DNA of 64,000 nucleotides. Origin: Cristatella mucedo (lineage: Eukaryota; Bryozoa; Phylactolaemata; Cristatellidae). Of the stretch, positions 1-10,511 are shown one piece after another. The notes beneath the pieces are model-generated. The model was not told where the DNA came from and did no database searches. It saw only the letters and a program-made list of their open reading frames with translations. Made by a program: the position numbers and the translations under genes. The number at the start of each line of letters is the position of its first letter. Positions within the stretch are counted from its first letter, which is position 1. The stretch covers positions 22,242,001 to 22,306,000 of the forward strand of contig WPIO01000001.1 of NCBI GenBank assembly GCA_009760855.2, given 5' to 3'.

Positions 1-164
1 GCTGCTGCAATAATTCAAGAGTCATCTCTGACTTTTTCAAATGAGTTCATTGCAGGTAGATTGCGAATTTGTTTCTAATAACACACTTTAGATATGAATG
101 TATAGATGACGTATGTATTGATATAAACACATGTATAGATATAAATTATATAAACTGTGTTGTA

Positions 165-303
165 ATTAATTAGTATAGTGTTCTAAGAGCTTAATCTCTA
201 TCCTGCCGCTTTACACAAGCATCCGGACTCAAGTCCTCGACCTCGGTCATCAAATGCATTCATTTTGACCTAGGTCATTAAATGCGAGCATGTTAACCCC
301 TGG
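165..303 (-). mobile_element. SINE1 (tRNA-derived), diverged
   Basis: Reads on the minus strand as a diverged copy of the SINE1 family. It shares the block cgacctcggtc...gcgagcatgttaacc with the copy at 60961-61104, and it has the remains of the LINE-like tail at its left edge. Confidence 0.6.
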
Positions 304-305
304 GG

Positions 306-1084
306 GGAGGCAAAACGCACCGAATGCAAAATGCCGACACTTGTTGAAATTACAGTGACAGGATATAGCAATAACTATGCATCTATGTTAAATTCAGAAG
401 ACATGTTATGTTAATCATCCAGGTAGCAGGGACGAAGACTTTCAATTTTTTCATTTGGGCAAGCGCTTCAAGAGGCTGATATCACATACCGTCGTCCACC
501 AGACCTTAACGCATGCATATAATAACAGAAACAGGTCAGACAGACGGTTTATTACAATGATTTTACCTCACAGGTAGTCGAAAATAGCCAATCAGCGATG
601 TCGATCGAGCATTAACTGAATCCGAAACCAAGCCGAAATACCCACATCTCACTCCCGCCAGGCTCCTTTGGTACATATTCTACCACCGTTTCATTTGTAA
701 CCCAGAGTCTTGTTAGCACAAGGCTCTGACGTAGTATCCCCGGCACTCCGATCCGCTTAAACGTAAACTAAAACTACACTTGGCGCTCTTAGCGCCACAA
801 ACGGCGTACGCCTTACATGTGTCAGCCGCTGCAAATTTAGACTAATCAACGACCCTTCGTAGAAAGGACAGCGGCATCACTCAGCATAAGATGACCAGTA
901 GGTTGCATCGTGATTTGATATGAACTTATAAAATACCGACAATAACAATATATGTATATCGCCCTCAGAAAACTGAATCACTTCGTAAGCACTTTACAGA
1001 TGTATAGAGTGACTTTCCGAATGATTGGTGGTACCATCCAAAAGCACTAGACATAGTGTAAGCAGGTGCGTACACACGAAGAAC
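306..1084. other. Intergenic, no feature seen
   Basis: Mixed composition. No open frame with recognisable content and no match to the repeat families in this window was noticed. Confidence 0.5.
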
Positions 1085-1440
1085 GAATCACAAAGACCCG
1101 CCAAATGCTGTAATAAACAGGTGCGTTTTAAGCTTCTTTTGAAATGTTGTCATGTCAGGGGACGTTGTGACACGTTTCGGTAGTGAGTTCCATGCTTTGA
1201 AAGCATAGGAACTAAAGGCACGGCCTCCAACGGTTTTGAGGTTCGTACGAGATATGGCTAAATAATTTGAGTCAGAACAGTGGGCTGTGTGGTTCCTCAC
1301 CTGGTGGCGGTGAGTAGTTCTTATAAGTAGGCTGGAGCCAGAGAATGAAAGGACCTATTATTAAGTGACCGAACCTTGAAGTCGAAGCCCTACTCCAATC
1401 TCTTCTGTGCCACTCAGTAAGCAAATGTGTTTGAGTCTGG
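1085..1440 (-). mobile_element. LINE A ORF2 C-terminal fragment
   Basis: Minus-strand frame (about 1088-1300) with SRTNLKTVGGRAFSSYAFKA and WNSLP, the C-terminal signature of the LINE A ORF2 seen intact at 19892-20569. Upstream ORF2 sequence, decayed, follows to about 1440. The 3' UTR is missing. Confidence 0.8.
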
Positions 1441-1465
1441 CTACCCTTCTCAACCAACCATAATA

Positions 1466-1535
1466 AATAACAATAATAATACTTATACATTTGTAGAGCG
1501 CCCTAAGAGAACTTCTCTAACCTCTGTGATTTGTA
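1466..1535 (-). mobile_element. LINE A/SINE1-type tail, minus strand
   Basis: An (aat)n run next to acatttgtagagcgcccta and agagaacttctct, the complement of the shared tail. No body is attached. Confidence 0.6.
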
Positions 1536-1699
1536 AACTAGCCTTGCAGCCATACTCATGGCCAGTTGGATTGGCTTAGTGGCTTTTTTGGTAGCTCAGC
1601 CAAAAGAGAATTACAATAATCTAGCCGAGACAGAACTAAGGATCAGCACGCAAAAATGTATGGATGCAACAGTGTCATCAAATGCTGTGACAAATGCTA

Positions 1700-2160
1700 A
1701 ATGCTGCGACAAAAAGATGAGATTTTTGCTTTTTTAAATATCCAGTCAGAGGATGTCGTGACTTGAGTCGGAGTGATTTCCAGGCTTTGGGAGCATAAGA
1801 ACAAAGGCCCGGTCTCCTAAGGATTTGAGGTTCGAACGAGGAGTAGCTAAATGACTTGATTCAGAAAAGTAGGTGCCTCAACTTTTGAGGAAGTAGGTCT
1901 GATAGGTAGACCGGAGCCAGAGAATGAAGGGACTTATAAGTAAGTGACATAACCTTGAAGTCAATGCGTTGCTTGACTGGGAGCCAGTGCAGGTCGGTGA
2001 GAAGTGGTCTGATGTGCCAACTTCGACGCTCACGACAGACAAGCCTAGCTGCAGAGCTTTGCAACAACTGTAAGCGTCTGATTGCATAGGCCAGTTGACC
2101 AGCAAGCAGTAAGTGACAGAATTCGAGACGGAATGTCACAAATGCATGTACTCATTTAAC
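1700..2160 (-). mobile_element. LINE A ORF2 C-terminal fragment
   Basis: Minus-strand peptide contains [20 protein letters not shown] and SLHSLAPVYLSDLLPQ, typical of LINE A. Several frameshifts are present. The fragment ends about 60 bp from the MITE at 2224. Confidence 0.82.
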
Positions 2161-2223
2161 GTAGCTACTGATGAGTTACTTTGGTCGCCGCTGCTATTTA
2201 CGAGACGACCTACTGTACTCACC

Positions 2224-2582
2224 CAGAGGCGAAGCCAGGGGGTGGCAGGGGTAGCAGCTGCCCGCCTTGGCCTGGTAGGTGGGAGCCGAGTCTGACACCC
2301 GGTAATGTAATGCATCTCTGTCTGTAACTCCACAAAGTCATAAAGACCTTATGGGTGTTACGCAGGAGAGTTCTGTATAGCGCACTCACAGCCTAAGCGG
2401 CTTTCGGTACTCATTCGGTCGTGTGGCCAGTGGCCATGGCCTGTCTGACTGGCCATTTCGGCCATTTTCGGCCAATTTTTGCTTGCCACGGGACGCCCCC
2501 AGATCCCATCTACGGTGGGGGGGGGGCTTCGCACCCCAAACCTCCTCGCCACCCTGGCGCTCCAATCGTGGCTTCGCCTCTG
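2224..2582. mobile_element. hAT-like MITE with LINE B tail nested in it
   Basis: Terminal inverted repeats CAGAGGCGAAGCCA (left end) and its complement tggcttcgcctctg (right end) enclose 359 bp. The flanking 8-mers tactcacc and tagccacc match at 6 of 8 positions, which suits an aged hAT target duplication. A G-run (2518-2526) precedes the right arm. A short minus-strand LINE B end sits at about 2300-2425. No transposase is encoded. Confidence 0.65.
2300..2425 (-). mobile_element. LINE B 3' end
   Basis: Complement of the LINE B terminal block: gtaatgtaatgcatctctgtctgtaactcc, aaagtcataaagacc, gtgttacgcaggagagt, then the final codons agcctaagcggctttcggta. Confidence 0.8.
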
Positions 2583-2859
2583 TAGCCACCAAAATATGAC
2601 TCAACTATCAACTTAAGAGCTGACCACCAGATTTAGTAGGAGGGATATAAGTTCAGCTCTTGCCGATATAGCACTTAGGGTTGAACATGAAATATTTTCT
2701 ACATTCATCCTTAGCCACCCATCAGAATTAGCAAATTTCGGAAATCTCACTGGTAAATGGGCGTCTGCTACAGTAACACTACAGTTAGCAAAATCCAATT
2801 GTCTGGCAGCACGATTAAAGATATTTTGCCGTTGTATTTACTTCCTTTAATTGATCTCG

Positions 2860-4560
2860 TTGCAACGCTCACGACAGACAAGCCTAGCTGCAGAGTTTTG
2901 AACCAGCTGTAAGCGCCTGATCGCTCAGGCCGGTAGACCACCAAGCAGTGAATTACAGAAGTCGAGACGGGGTGTCACAAATACATGCACTAATTTAGAT
3001 ATGGATGGTATCCCTGTCTAAACAAGCCCAGTTTTTAGCAATGTTATGTAGCTGAAAGTAGGCAGACTTGAGTTCGTGGCTGAGGTGGATGTGGTTGTCT
3101 AATGAGAGGTCACATTGGAACAGAACACCTAGATTGTGTGCAGAACCAACAGGCGATATATGCTCGCGGAGCCGATTTTGAGCGATAATACTTCTAGTTT
3201 CAAAGTTGCACTTGGTTTTCCCATGACCAGTAAGTTGGTTTCGTCATTTAATTTGACGAAGTTTGCTGCCAGCCATCCGTGTGCGGATGTCGGCAATACA
3301 CACAGCACGTTTGTGTAGAGAACTCGAGGATTGTAAGGAATCAAAGCAAATGTAAAACTAAATGTCATTTGCATAGAAGTGAAAGCCTAGATTATGCTTG
3401 GAGATCACATCGGCAAGGAGAGTATAAACTGTGAAGGGAGTCTGACCAAGTGAATAGCCCTGAGGTACCCTTTACTTCAGTGATTCTTCGGATGATCTTT
3501 TCATGTTCACATCAACGCTCTGGAGTCTCTCACTGAGACTGAACTTAAAAGACTGTACTGCAGTGCCAGTGATGCCCAGGCCTGATGGCGGTGCCCGAGA
3601 ATGACTTGGTGATCAATAGTATCGAATGATGCTGAAAGATCATGCAAAACAAGCAGATAGACCTTACCCAAGTCTGCATTTCTGAGGTCATTGTTAACCC
3701 GAAGCAATGCTTACTCCGTGGAGTGATTTAGCTCTAAAACCAGACTGAAACTTGTTTCCTATATTTGAAGTTTCAATTTCACAGTTCAGCTGGTCTGCCA
3801 CAACTCGTTCCAGTGTCTTTGATGGGAACAGTAGAAGGGAGACTGTGCAGAAGCTGCTCAAGTCCTCTTGGTCTAGCGTTGCTTTCTTAATTAGCGGACT
3901 AACTACAGCCTTTTTAAAGGGTAGAGACATGTCCTGAGGCCAAGGACATATTTATAATGCTAGTTATGCACGGCAGCAGCAGGTTTATGCATCGTAGAAG
4001 TAGGACCGTGGGTACAGGGTTCAAAGGACTAGTAGTCTTCTTTGATTGGGAGATGACTTTCAAGATGAGGTCAGTCGTGGCTTCCTTGAATTTAGACACT
4101 GAGGTGCTGAACGGAATTGAGGTAGGGGTGTCCTGTGAGGTTGTTATTGGGGGACAGGAGTCTCCAAGGGATACTGCTACCTTAGGGATGGACTCTGACC
4201 TTGTATACCTTGCTGACAAAAAAGCTAGAGAAGCGATCAGCTAGATCGCCACATGGATCATTAGGTAAGGAACTAGTCTGGGAGCGGCTAAGGAAATGGT
4301 TGATCGTAGACATTAGCATTTTTAGATTGTGTATCTGTGATGTAACAACATTTTATAGAAACTAGACTTAGCCTTAGCTAGGACTGATCGGTAGGATCTA
4401 CAGTAGTCCTGATATGCCTGTCGAAGAATAGACAGTCCTGATCTTCTGTATATTTTTTCAAACTTGCGCTTAGTAGACCTAGCTAGTTAATGTCTACAGC
4501 AAACCGCATGCCGTCTGGGCGACGGCGCTTAGTCAGAGGTGCAAACTCGTCGAGCATACC
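2860..4560 (-). mobile_element. LINE A ORF2 reverse transcriptase region, inactivated
   Basis: About 1.7 kb on the minus strand covers the linker (INMSLASGHV), the first RT blocks (FKKAVVSPLIKK, TLERVVADQLN, NIGNKFQSGFRA, LVLHDLSASFDTIDHQ) and, around 3360-3410, the catalytic loop region. The loop reads YAND in place of YADD, so a catalytic Asp is lost. Multiple frameshifts and stops break the frame. It is the longest stretch of 5'-ward LINE A RT sequence in the window. Confidence 0.85.
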
Positions 4561-4577
4561 TTGCTTAAGAAACCTCT

Positions 4578-4766
4578 GGTGAGCCTTAATGGCACACTAG
4601 GTAAGGCGGTTGCTTTTCACAACCATGAAGCCGAGGTCGTGGGTTCGAATCCCGCGGTGGGCGATCCTTTATTGTCGTGCAAGCGGCGGCGATAGCCGTA
4701 AAGGCTCTTCTGTCGCTATAAAAAACAGGCTGTTTAATCAGCTAGTATTTTTTTATATATCTTATC
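4578..4766 (+). mobile_element. SINE2 (tRNA-derived), well preserved
   Basis: Head tggcacactaggtaagg (A-box-like) and a perfect B box GGTTCGAATCC at 4642-4652, followed by a family-specific body (gtgggcgatcctttatt..., aaggctcttctg) and a T-rich end after ggctgtttaatcagctagta. Five copies in the window share this layout. Confidence 0.85.
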
Positions 4767-6235
4767 TTATCTGCCGCACTGTCGTTACGCTTATGACCGC
4801 ACCGATAGTGCTCGCCAGCCACTGAGACAGCTCCCATAGTGATGCCTTCCATTGCCGAAGAGTCAGCATCTTCGGGCGAAAGTCATCCCGCCGACAGAGC
4901 GTGGGCTGCTAGCAATACTACCTTGCGTTTTAAGCATTTTAAAATGTTAACTCACCATTGCATAGCTGATTTTAAAAGAGTCCGCGTCATTTCTCTGTGT
5001 CTAGGCCCATTTCATGCAAGACCTGCAGTCGTCCTTTCGTGATGCTATCGAGCGGTAACCATTTAGGCATATTGACTAAAGCGCCAAAACAAACCGGAAT
5101 ATGCCATCTCTCACTTCATGCCCCACTGCGAAGATGTAAGAGAGCTCTTATGGGGGAAATCGCTGGAAAATTGCCGAATAGATGTTCCTTAGAAAATCCC
5201 CGGCTAAATAACCAAAATCGATGGCAACCGCATGTTTTTTTTGCAGTTTTAGCCATCACAGTGCTCTAAACGAGTGACAGCTATTCCACTTTGCTGCAGT
5301 TTCGGATGAATGGATATGCTAGCTGTGCTTGGATCTCCGGCTCCGTTTGAATAATTCATGCATTGTTATTAGTGGAACAAGACTTTTGAAAAGGAGTTTA
5401 GCAATGTCTGAGGGTTTTAGGCATCTGCAGCACGGCACGTCACGTAGCGCCATCTGTCAGCTGCGCGCTAAATAGGCCAGGGATGACAACTCTGCAGCCT
5501 CGCAAGACAGCCTTTCAGAATTTGCTTAATTACAATACAATACTTGATTATTTGAATAATGATATTAGCTTTTTATGAACAAATTTAATAGTAGATAATT
5601 AATCAATGATCATATTTTGTTGCCGCTGAAGCAAGAGGTGTCCTGCCACTCCCGTGCAGCTGGCGGTAGCACTTCCGTGTTGTCCCCCTTGGCACATTAG
5701 CAAACATGGCTACAGGTAAAGTCGCTGGAAGCGCTTGTCTAACCAGAGGTCCTAATGACCTTATTTTTTCATGATGCCGAGACGATTGTGCAGACTGGCT
5801 ATTAATTAAGCGCATCTTTTTTGTATGTTCCTCCATGCGGCATAGACGGAAAGCAGGTGAGTCGGCTGCTTTGCTCCTTGTAGCTTTTGGAACGGGCACC
5901 CGCCAGGATTTAAACTGACCGGGTTACTGGCGGCTGCTATTTTTGCCGCGACGCTTAACTACTCGCTCAGTATGCTTCGCCGGGAATTTCGTAGCCAAGG
6001 GGACGGGAGCAAGCCTTGCCGCGTCGGCGAGCCTGCCTCCCGCGGCAGTCTACCATCGACTCCCGTTGTTGACTAGCTGACCCGTATTCGCTGTGCGCGC
6101 GGCGGTCCAGTCGATTTCAGAGTTCAGGATAAATCTGAAACGTATGCGAAGGAGGCGTGAGCGTCTTTTACCATTTATTTACATAGGCCATTATCTGTGT
6201 ATTATTTGCCTTTGTGCTCTCACACCCCTAGCTAT
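4767..6235. other. Upstream region of septin gene 1
   Basis: No coding sequence recognised. The part at about 5930-6110 is rich in CpG (ccgcgtcggcgag, gtgcgcgcggcgg) and could be the promoter or untranslated first exon of septin gene 1, but no ATG-donor pair in the required phase 0 was found. Confidence 0.35.
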
Positions 6236-6300
6236 CCTCTTAATAATAATAATAATAATAATAATAATGCACTTGATAAAGCGCCCTCTTGAGTGCAGCA
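6236..6300 (-). mobile_element. LINE A tail only, minus strand
   Basis: (taa)n followed by tgcacttgataaagcgccct, the complement of the LINE A 3' terminus. It lies about 400 bp upstream of the first recognised septin exon. Confidence 0.7.
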
Positions 6301-6704
6301 CTCTGCCTAGTAGACGCCCACTCGTCCTCACTGGCCACTAACACCTGCTCGTGGCTGAATCTCGATAATAACGCCGATTGCGACCTGCTGAGATAGAGGA
6401 GAGCGTGGTGTAAGCATTTCCGTGGCATAGCTTGGCCAGGCAAGCTGACGGCCGCTCTGGTATATTTAGACTACCCAAGAGATTGTGTGCTGCCAGAAGT
6501 CTCCTGCTGCTTTCAAAATGGGTATGTTGCCCGTTCGCATCTAGACCGAAGATGGATCAGGGCAATTGGTCTCGTTCGGGAACCTTTTGCTTAGCTCACA
6601 CGCAGTTATTCCTGCACACGTACTCAACGTTCTATGTGCGATGCAGCGTTTACGATGACTAGAATTTGCTGCGACCGTTTATCCACCTCCTTTCTTGCCA
6701 ATAG
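6301..6704. other. Probable 5' intron sequence of septin gene 1
   Basis: Leads into the acceptor at 6704. Donor-like sites occur after an ATG (for example gtatgt near 6520), but they would give phase 1 where the next exon needs phase 0, so no first coding exon is assigned. Confidence 0.35.
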
Positions 6705-6810
6705 TTTGCCAACCCCGAGACACCAGGCTACGTCGGCTTTGCAAACCTGCCAAACCAGGTTCACAGGAAGTCCGTGAAGAAAGGATTCGAATTTACATTG
6801 ATGGTCGTCG
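6705..6810 (+). CDS. SEPTIN2: Septin gene 1, first recognised coding exon
   Basis: Encodes 35 residues plus one base of a glycine codon, from [16 protein letters not shown] through the polybasic helix ([10 protein letters not shown]) to the beta strand before the P-loop. A pyrimidine-rich acceptor (cctcctttcttgccaatag) precedes it and gtgcgt follows. The start is phase 0 and the end phase 1. Confidence 0.95.
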
Positions 6811-9800
6811 GTGCGTACTGTGGCTTGCAGGTCCTATGCGGCTGCCAACGAAGGCTGTGCAGCTGCAGCTTTTCTTCCTTGCTCCAAACGGCCTGTCATA
6901 CAAGCCTCGAAGGGGAGGGGGCAAGCACAAGGGTGCTGGCTATGAGGGCATGCCTGTCCATGTCTTACAGATATGGACTGCGCTGCCGCATATCTTGGTC
7001 TGCACTTGATATGCGGCCTCGTCGTCAGTCCAGACAGGCGTGGCCATTTGCCATGGGGGCTGCGTTGTTTCTTTTTGTTCGGCTGCTTCCTACCCGGGCT
7101 GATACTCTAGCATCTTTTAACGTGCTTGATTAGCCAGCACAATTGCTTCATTGAATTTGCAGTCCTTTAAGGCATTGTTGAGCAGCATCGAGGACTCGAG
7201 ACGCGTGCTCCAGCTGGGGCAAGCCGGCAGGGCCACGGCTGCCACCCAGGCAGCCCTCAGGTGCTCTTCGGCTAGGCATAGCTAATGTGCTGCTCATTGC
7301 ACTCTCTTGGGTTGCCAGCTGAACCAGCTTGTTCTCGGTAATGGCCGAGGTGCTCGTGAGTCATCTGCCCCAGACTGCTCTCTCACTCATATCTCTTTCT
7401 CTCTCCAAGCTTTTGTACGGGCTTCTCTGGCCATCGCCGTGGCTTACGGATATGTACATTTTGAATGTGCTGATGCTCCCGGCCTACCATGCCTGCTGCT
7501 TCTCGAGCTTCCTGTGCATTGCTAGGTGCGTGCCTCATCTGCTGGGGTCTGCTCTGGTCGGCTTTGCCTGCCTACAAGTTGATGCCTGCCTACGGTAGCT
7601 AATATTCATGGGGCGGTCAGGTCGGATCTAGCACGACGTTTCTAGCCCGTGGAATGGAGCTGTTCCGGCTGGGATATAAGGATTGTTTGTTTACTTTTTT
7701 CTGAAACCTTTGTGTGCCACTAGGTATAACACCCCTAGCAAATAATAGCACTGCTAACCTTCTCATGTGCTTCTCTCTTGGGGTCTCCTGATTATGTTTT
7801 ATTGGATCCGTGACAGCCGCTCTTTCCTTGTGCATCTCTGGTCATCCGTCTGCATCCATACAGATTTTCTTTTCCTGCTAGCAGTGGTGCCTGTAAAATA
7901 CCGTGTCTAGCTGTGCCAACACCGTATATAGTAGTAGTGTGGATTCTGGTTTTGTGATTATGCTATGTATTGAGCATTGAGTTGCTATGTCTTTCATATA
8001 TTGGTGGCCACCTGCCATTTTGATTTTCTGTAGCAGGATGTCCTGAATATTTCACAGCACTGGGATTTTGACTGTTTATTGAAAAGTACATCCACACTTC
8101 TGCCTATCGACCACAAAGTGGCAAATGTGTTGACGTATTGGGTCATTGAACAGCTGTTAGTTTTTACTGTTTTTCTAGTTTCCAGGCTATAAACGTGTCA
8201 GGCAAATGCAGCCACATGCGCTCACGGGCAAACACAGATTTAAGATGATCGGTGCAGTCCTCGACGAACGTTTGTTATTTATTAATTTGTGCCGACACGT
8301 GGCACTTCTGAATAACTGTTTTTCAAGTAATGAGTCTCCACTATATATCCCTCTCTGCAAGACATCCAGTGGTAGAAGTAAACCCTAGGAGACCGTGCAT
8401 TTAGTTCACATGCTCCCAAAGCCTGGAACTCCCTCCCGACCTGCGTCAGAACATCCCCTGACCTGACCACATTTAAAAGGAACCTAAAAACACCTATTTA
8501 GGACAGCATTTAGTGGGTCCCTGTGATTCGTCCTTGATGTGCTTATGCGTGCTGACACTGTGCATGCTGCGACTAACCACATTTGCATGCTGACCCTGTG
8601 CATGTCACCCCTAACCATATTATTCATTTCGTTTGTTTTTTTCAAGCATGATTTTACTTACCATTCAATTGCATTTCACTTTACAGCAAATGTAAAGCGC
8701 CTAGAGAGAGATTAAGTTCTCTGAGGGCGCTTTATCAAGTGAATTATTATTATTATTATTATTATTATTACTAGGATGCGCAATGGGGTTCTAATCGGGC
8801 AACTAACAGGGCCAACCCATGGCAGTTACAAGTAAATTAGAAGAATACTTCCTGACCTACTTTGATGTATGCTTTGGATAGGTCATTGTCCTGCTGATGC
8901 ATCAATCCATCTCACAAGATACTTCTAGCAGACAGAATTCCCGTGTTTTGGATTACATTGAATAGCAAATTGTGTTCCATAATGCTTGGCATGCAATGCA
9001 GCTGGCAGAGTTAAGCTGATTCAACAGCCTCCTTGATATAGCATTAGAGAAGCTGCTCTCATCCTCATTTGCATTGGGCAGTAAAGAACTTCTTGCTGTA
9101 GGACTCGGACCCTTGGACCTAAGTCGTGGAGTGCAAGCAAATTACCCTGAGGCTAAGACAAAGTTCATACGCTGACCCACAAGGCCTGCCACGGCTTGGC
9201 TTTGCAGCAAATGTAGAGCGCCTAGGAAAGGATTGAGTTCTCTGAGGGCACTTTATCAAGTGCATTATTATTTATTATTATTATTGGCTCCTTCGTACCT
9301 AGCTGAACTGCTGCATCAGTTTCAGCCTGTTCGCACCTTCAGGTCCTGTGTGGACAATAAATTAGCTGTCCCATTCCTCCACTTAAAGACAGTTGGCGAC
9401 AGAAGCTTTAGCTCTGCAGGTCCTAGACTGTGGAACTCGCTTCCACAATTCTTACGCAATGACAACTACTCTCCAACTGCCGACTATGGCTCATCCTTTT
9501 CAGAGGTCCTGAGCTGCTACTTCCATGATACTCACTACCTCAACTGCTCTCCTGACTCTGCTATGCTTCCCACTTTCTCTTTGTTGAGTGAGACGAAGTC
9601 CGTTGGCTACCGAATGTGTACCGAAAGCCGCTTAGGCTGTGAGTGCGCTATACAAAACTCTCCTGCGTAACACCCACATGGTCTTTATGACTTTGTGGAG
9701 TTACAGACGGAGATACATGACATTACATTAAGACCCTAATGCTAACGATGCTGGTGTTCGGTAAAGAGCCTCAAATACTGATTCTGCCTCTACACTTTTT

Positions 9801-10471
9801 GAAAATAGCCTTTGTAAAGCTCCTCTACTTTTCTTCGGCTAACTTTGGTTATTTTAAAAGAGAAGCCAGTAGACCCGAGCAGTAGTTTTCAACCATCCAG
9901 TGCATTTAGTGTCGAACACGTGTCAGCAGCTTTGCGGTTTACTGCTACTAAAGATGTTTGCTGAGACAAGTTGACCACTCACATCTTACAAGCACCGTGC
10001 ATGCACTTCGATCTACCAAGGCTCAACAAGTTAGGATGCAAGTCGTGTGTGATGCACAGATCGGTACATTTTTTATTTGTAGATATGTTGCTTCCGGTTT
10101 GCATCCGGGTTAGACATGGTTTATAAATTCAAAACTTCCGATCCCATTTCTAACACGTTTGTCTCATAAAGGTCCCTAAACGAATATTCGATTGTCGGAC
10201 CAATTTAGTAAGTATTTTGTATTATTCCTCTTCCTTATCCAAACTTAAATATGCACCAGTAAGGTGGCCCCTCTTCACGACGTCGGTCTCGAGGTCGTGG
10301 ATTCGAATCCTGTGGTGGACGATCTTGTATTGCCGCTGCAAGCTGTGGTGATAGCCTTTAAGGCTCTTCTGCTGCTATACAAAAGAGGCTGATTAAATCA
10401 GCTAGTATTACTGTCATAAACAGGAACTCACACCGAATGCCTCATACATGCAATTGCTTTGTCATTGAGGT

Positions 10472-10511
<40 letters not shown>

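Noticed and set aside
4630-4665. Possible true tRNA genes
   Set aside because: The A/B-box sequences belong to repeated SINE units with family-specific bodies, and I could not fold a complete cloverleaf with an acceptor stem.
6130-6165. Short ATG exon (MRRR) before gtgagc as the start of septin gene 1
   Set aside because: It would end in phase 1 while the acceptor exon at 6705 needs phase 0.
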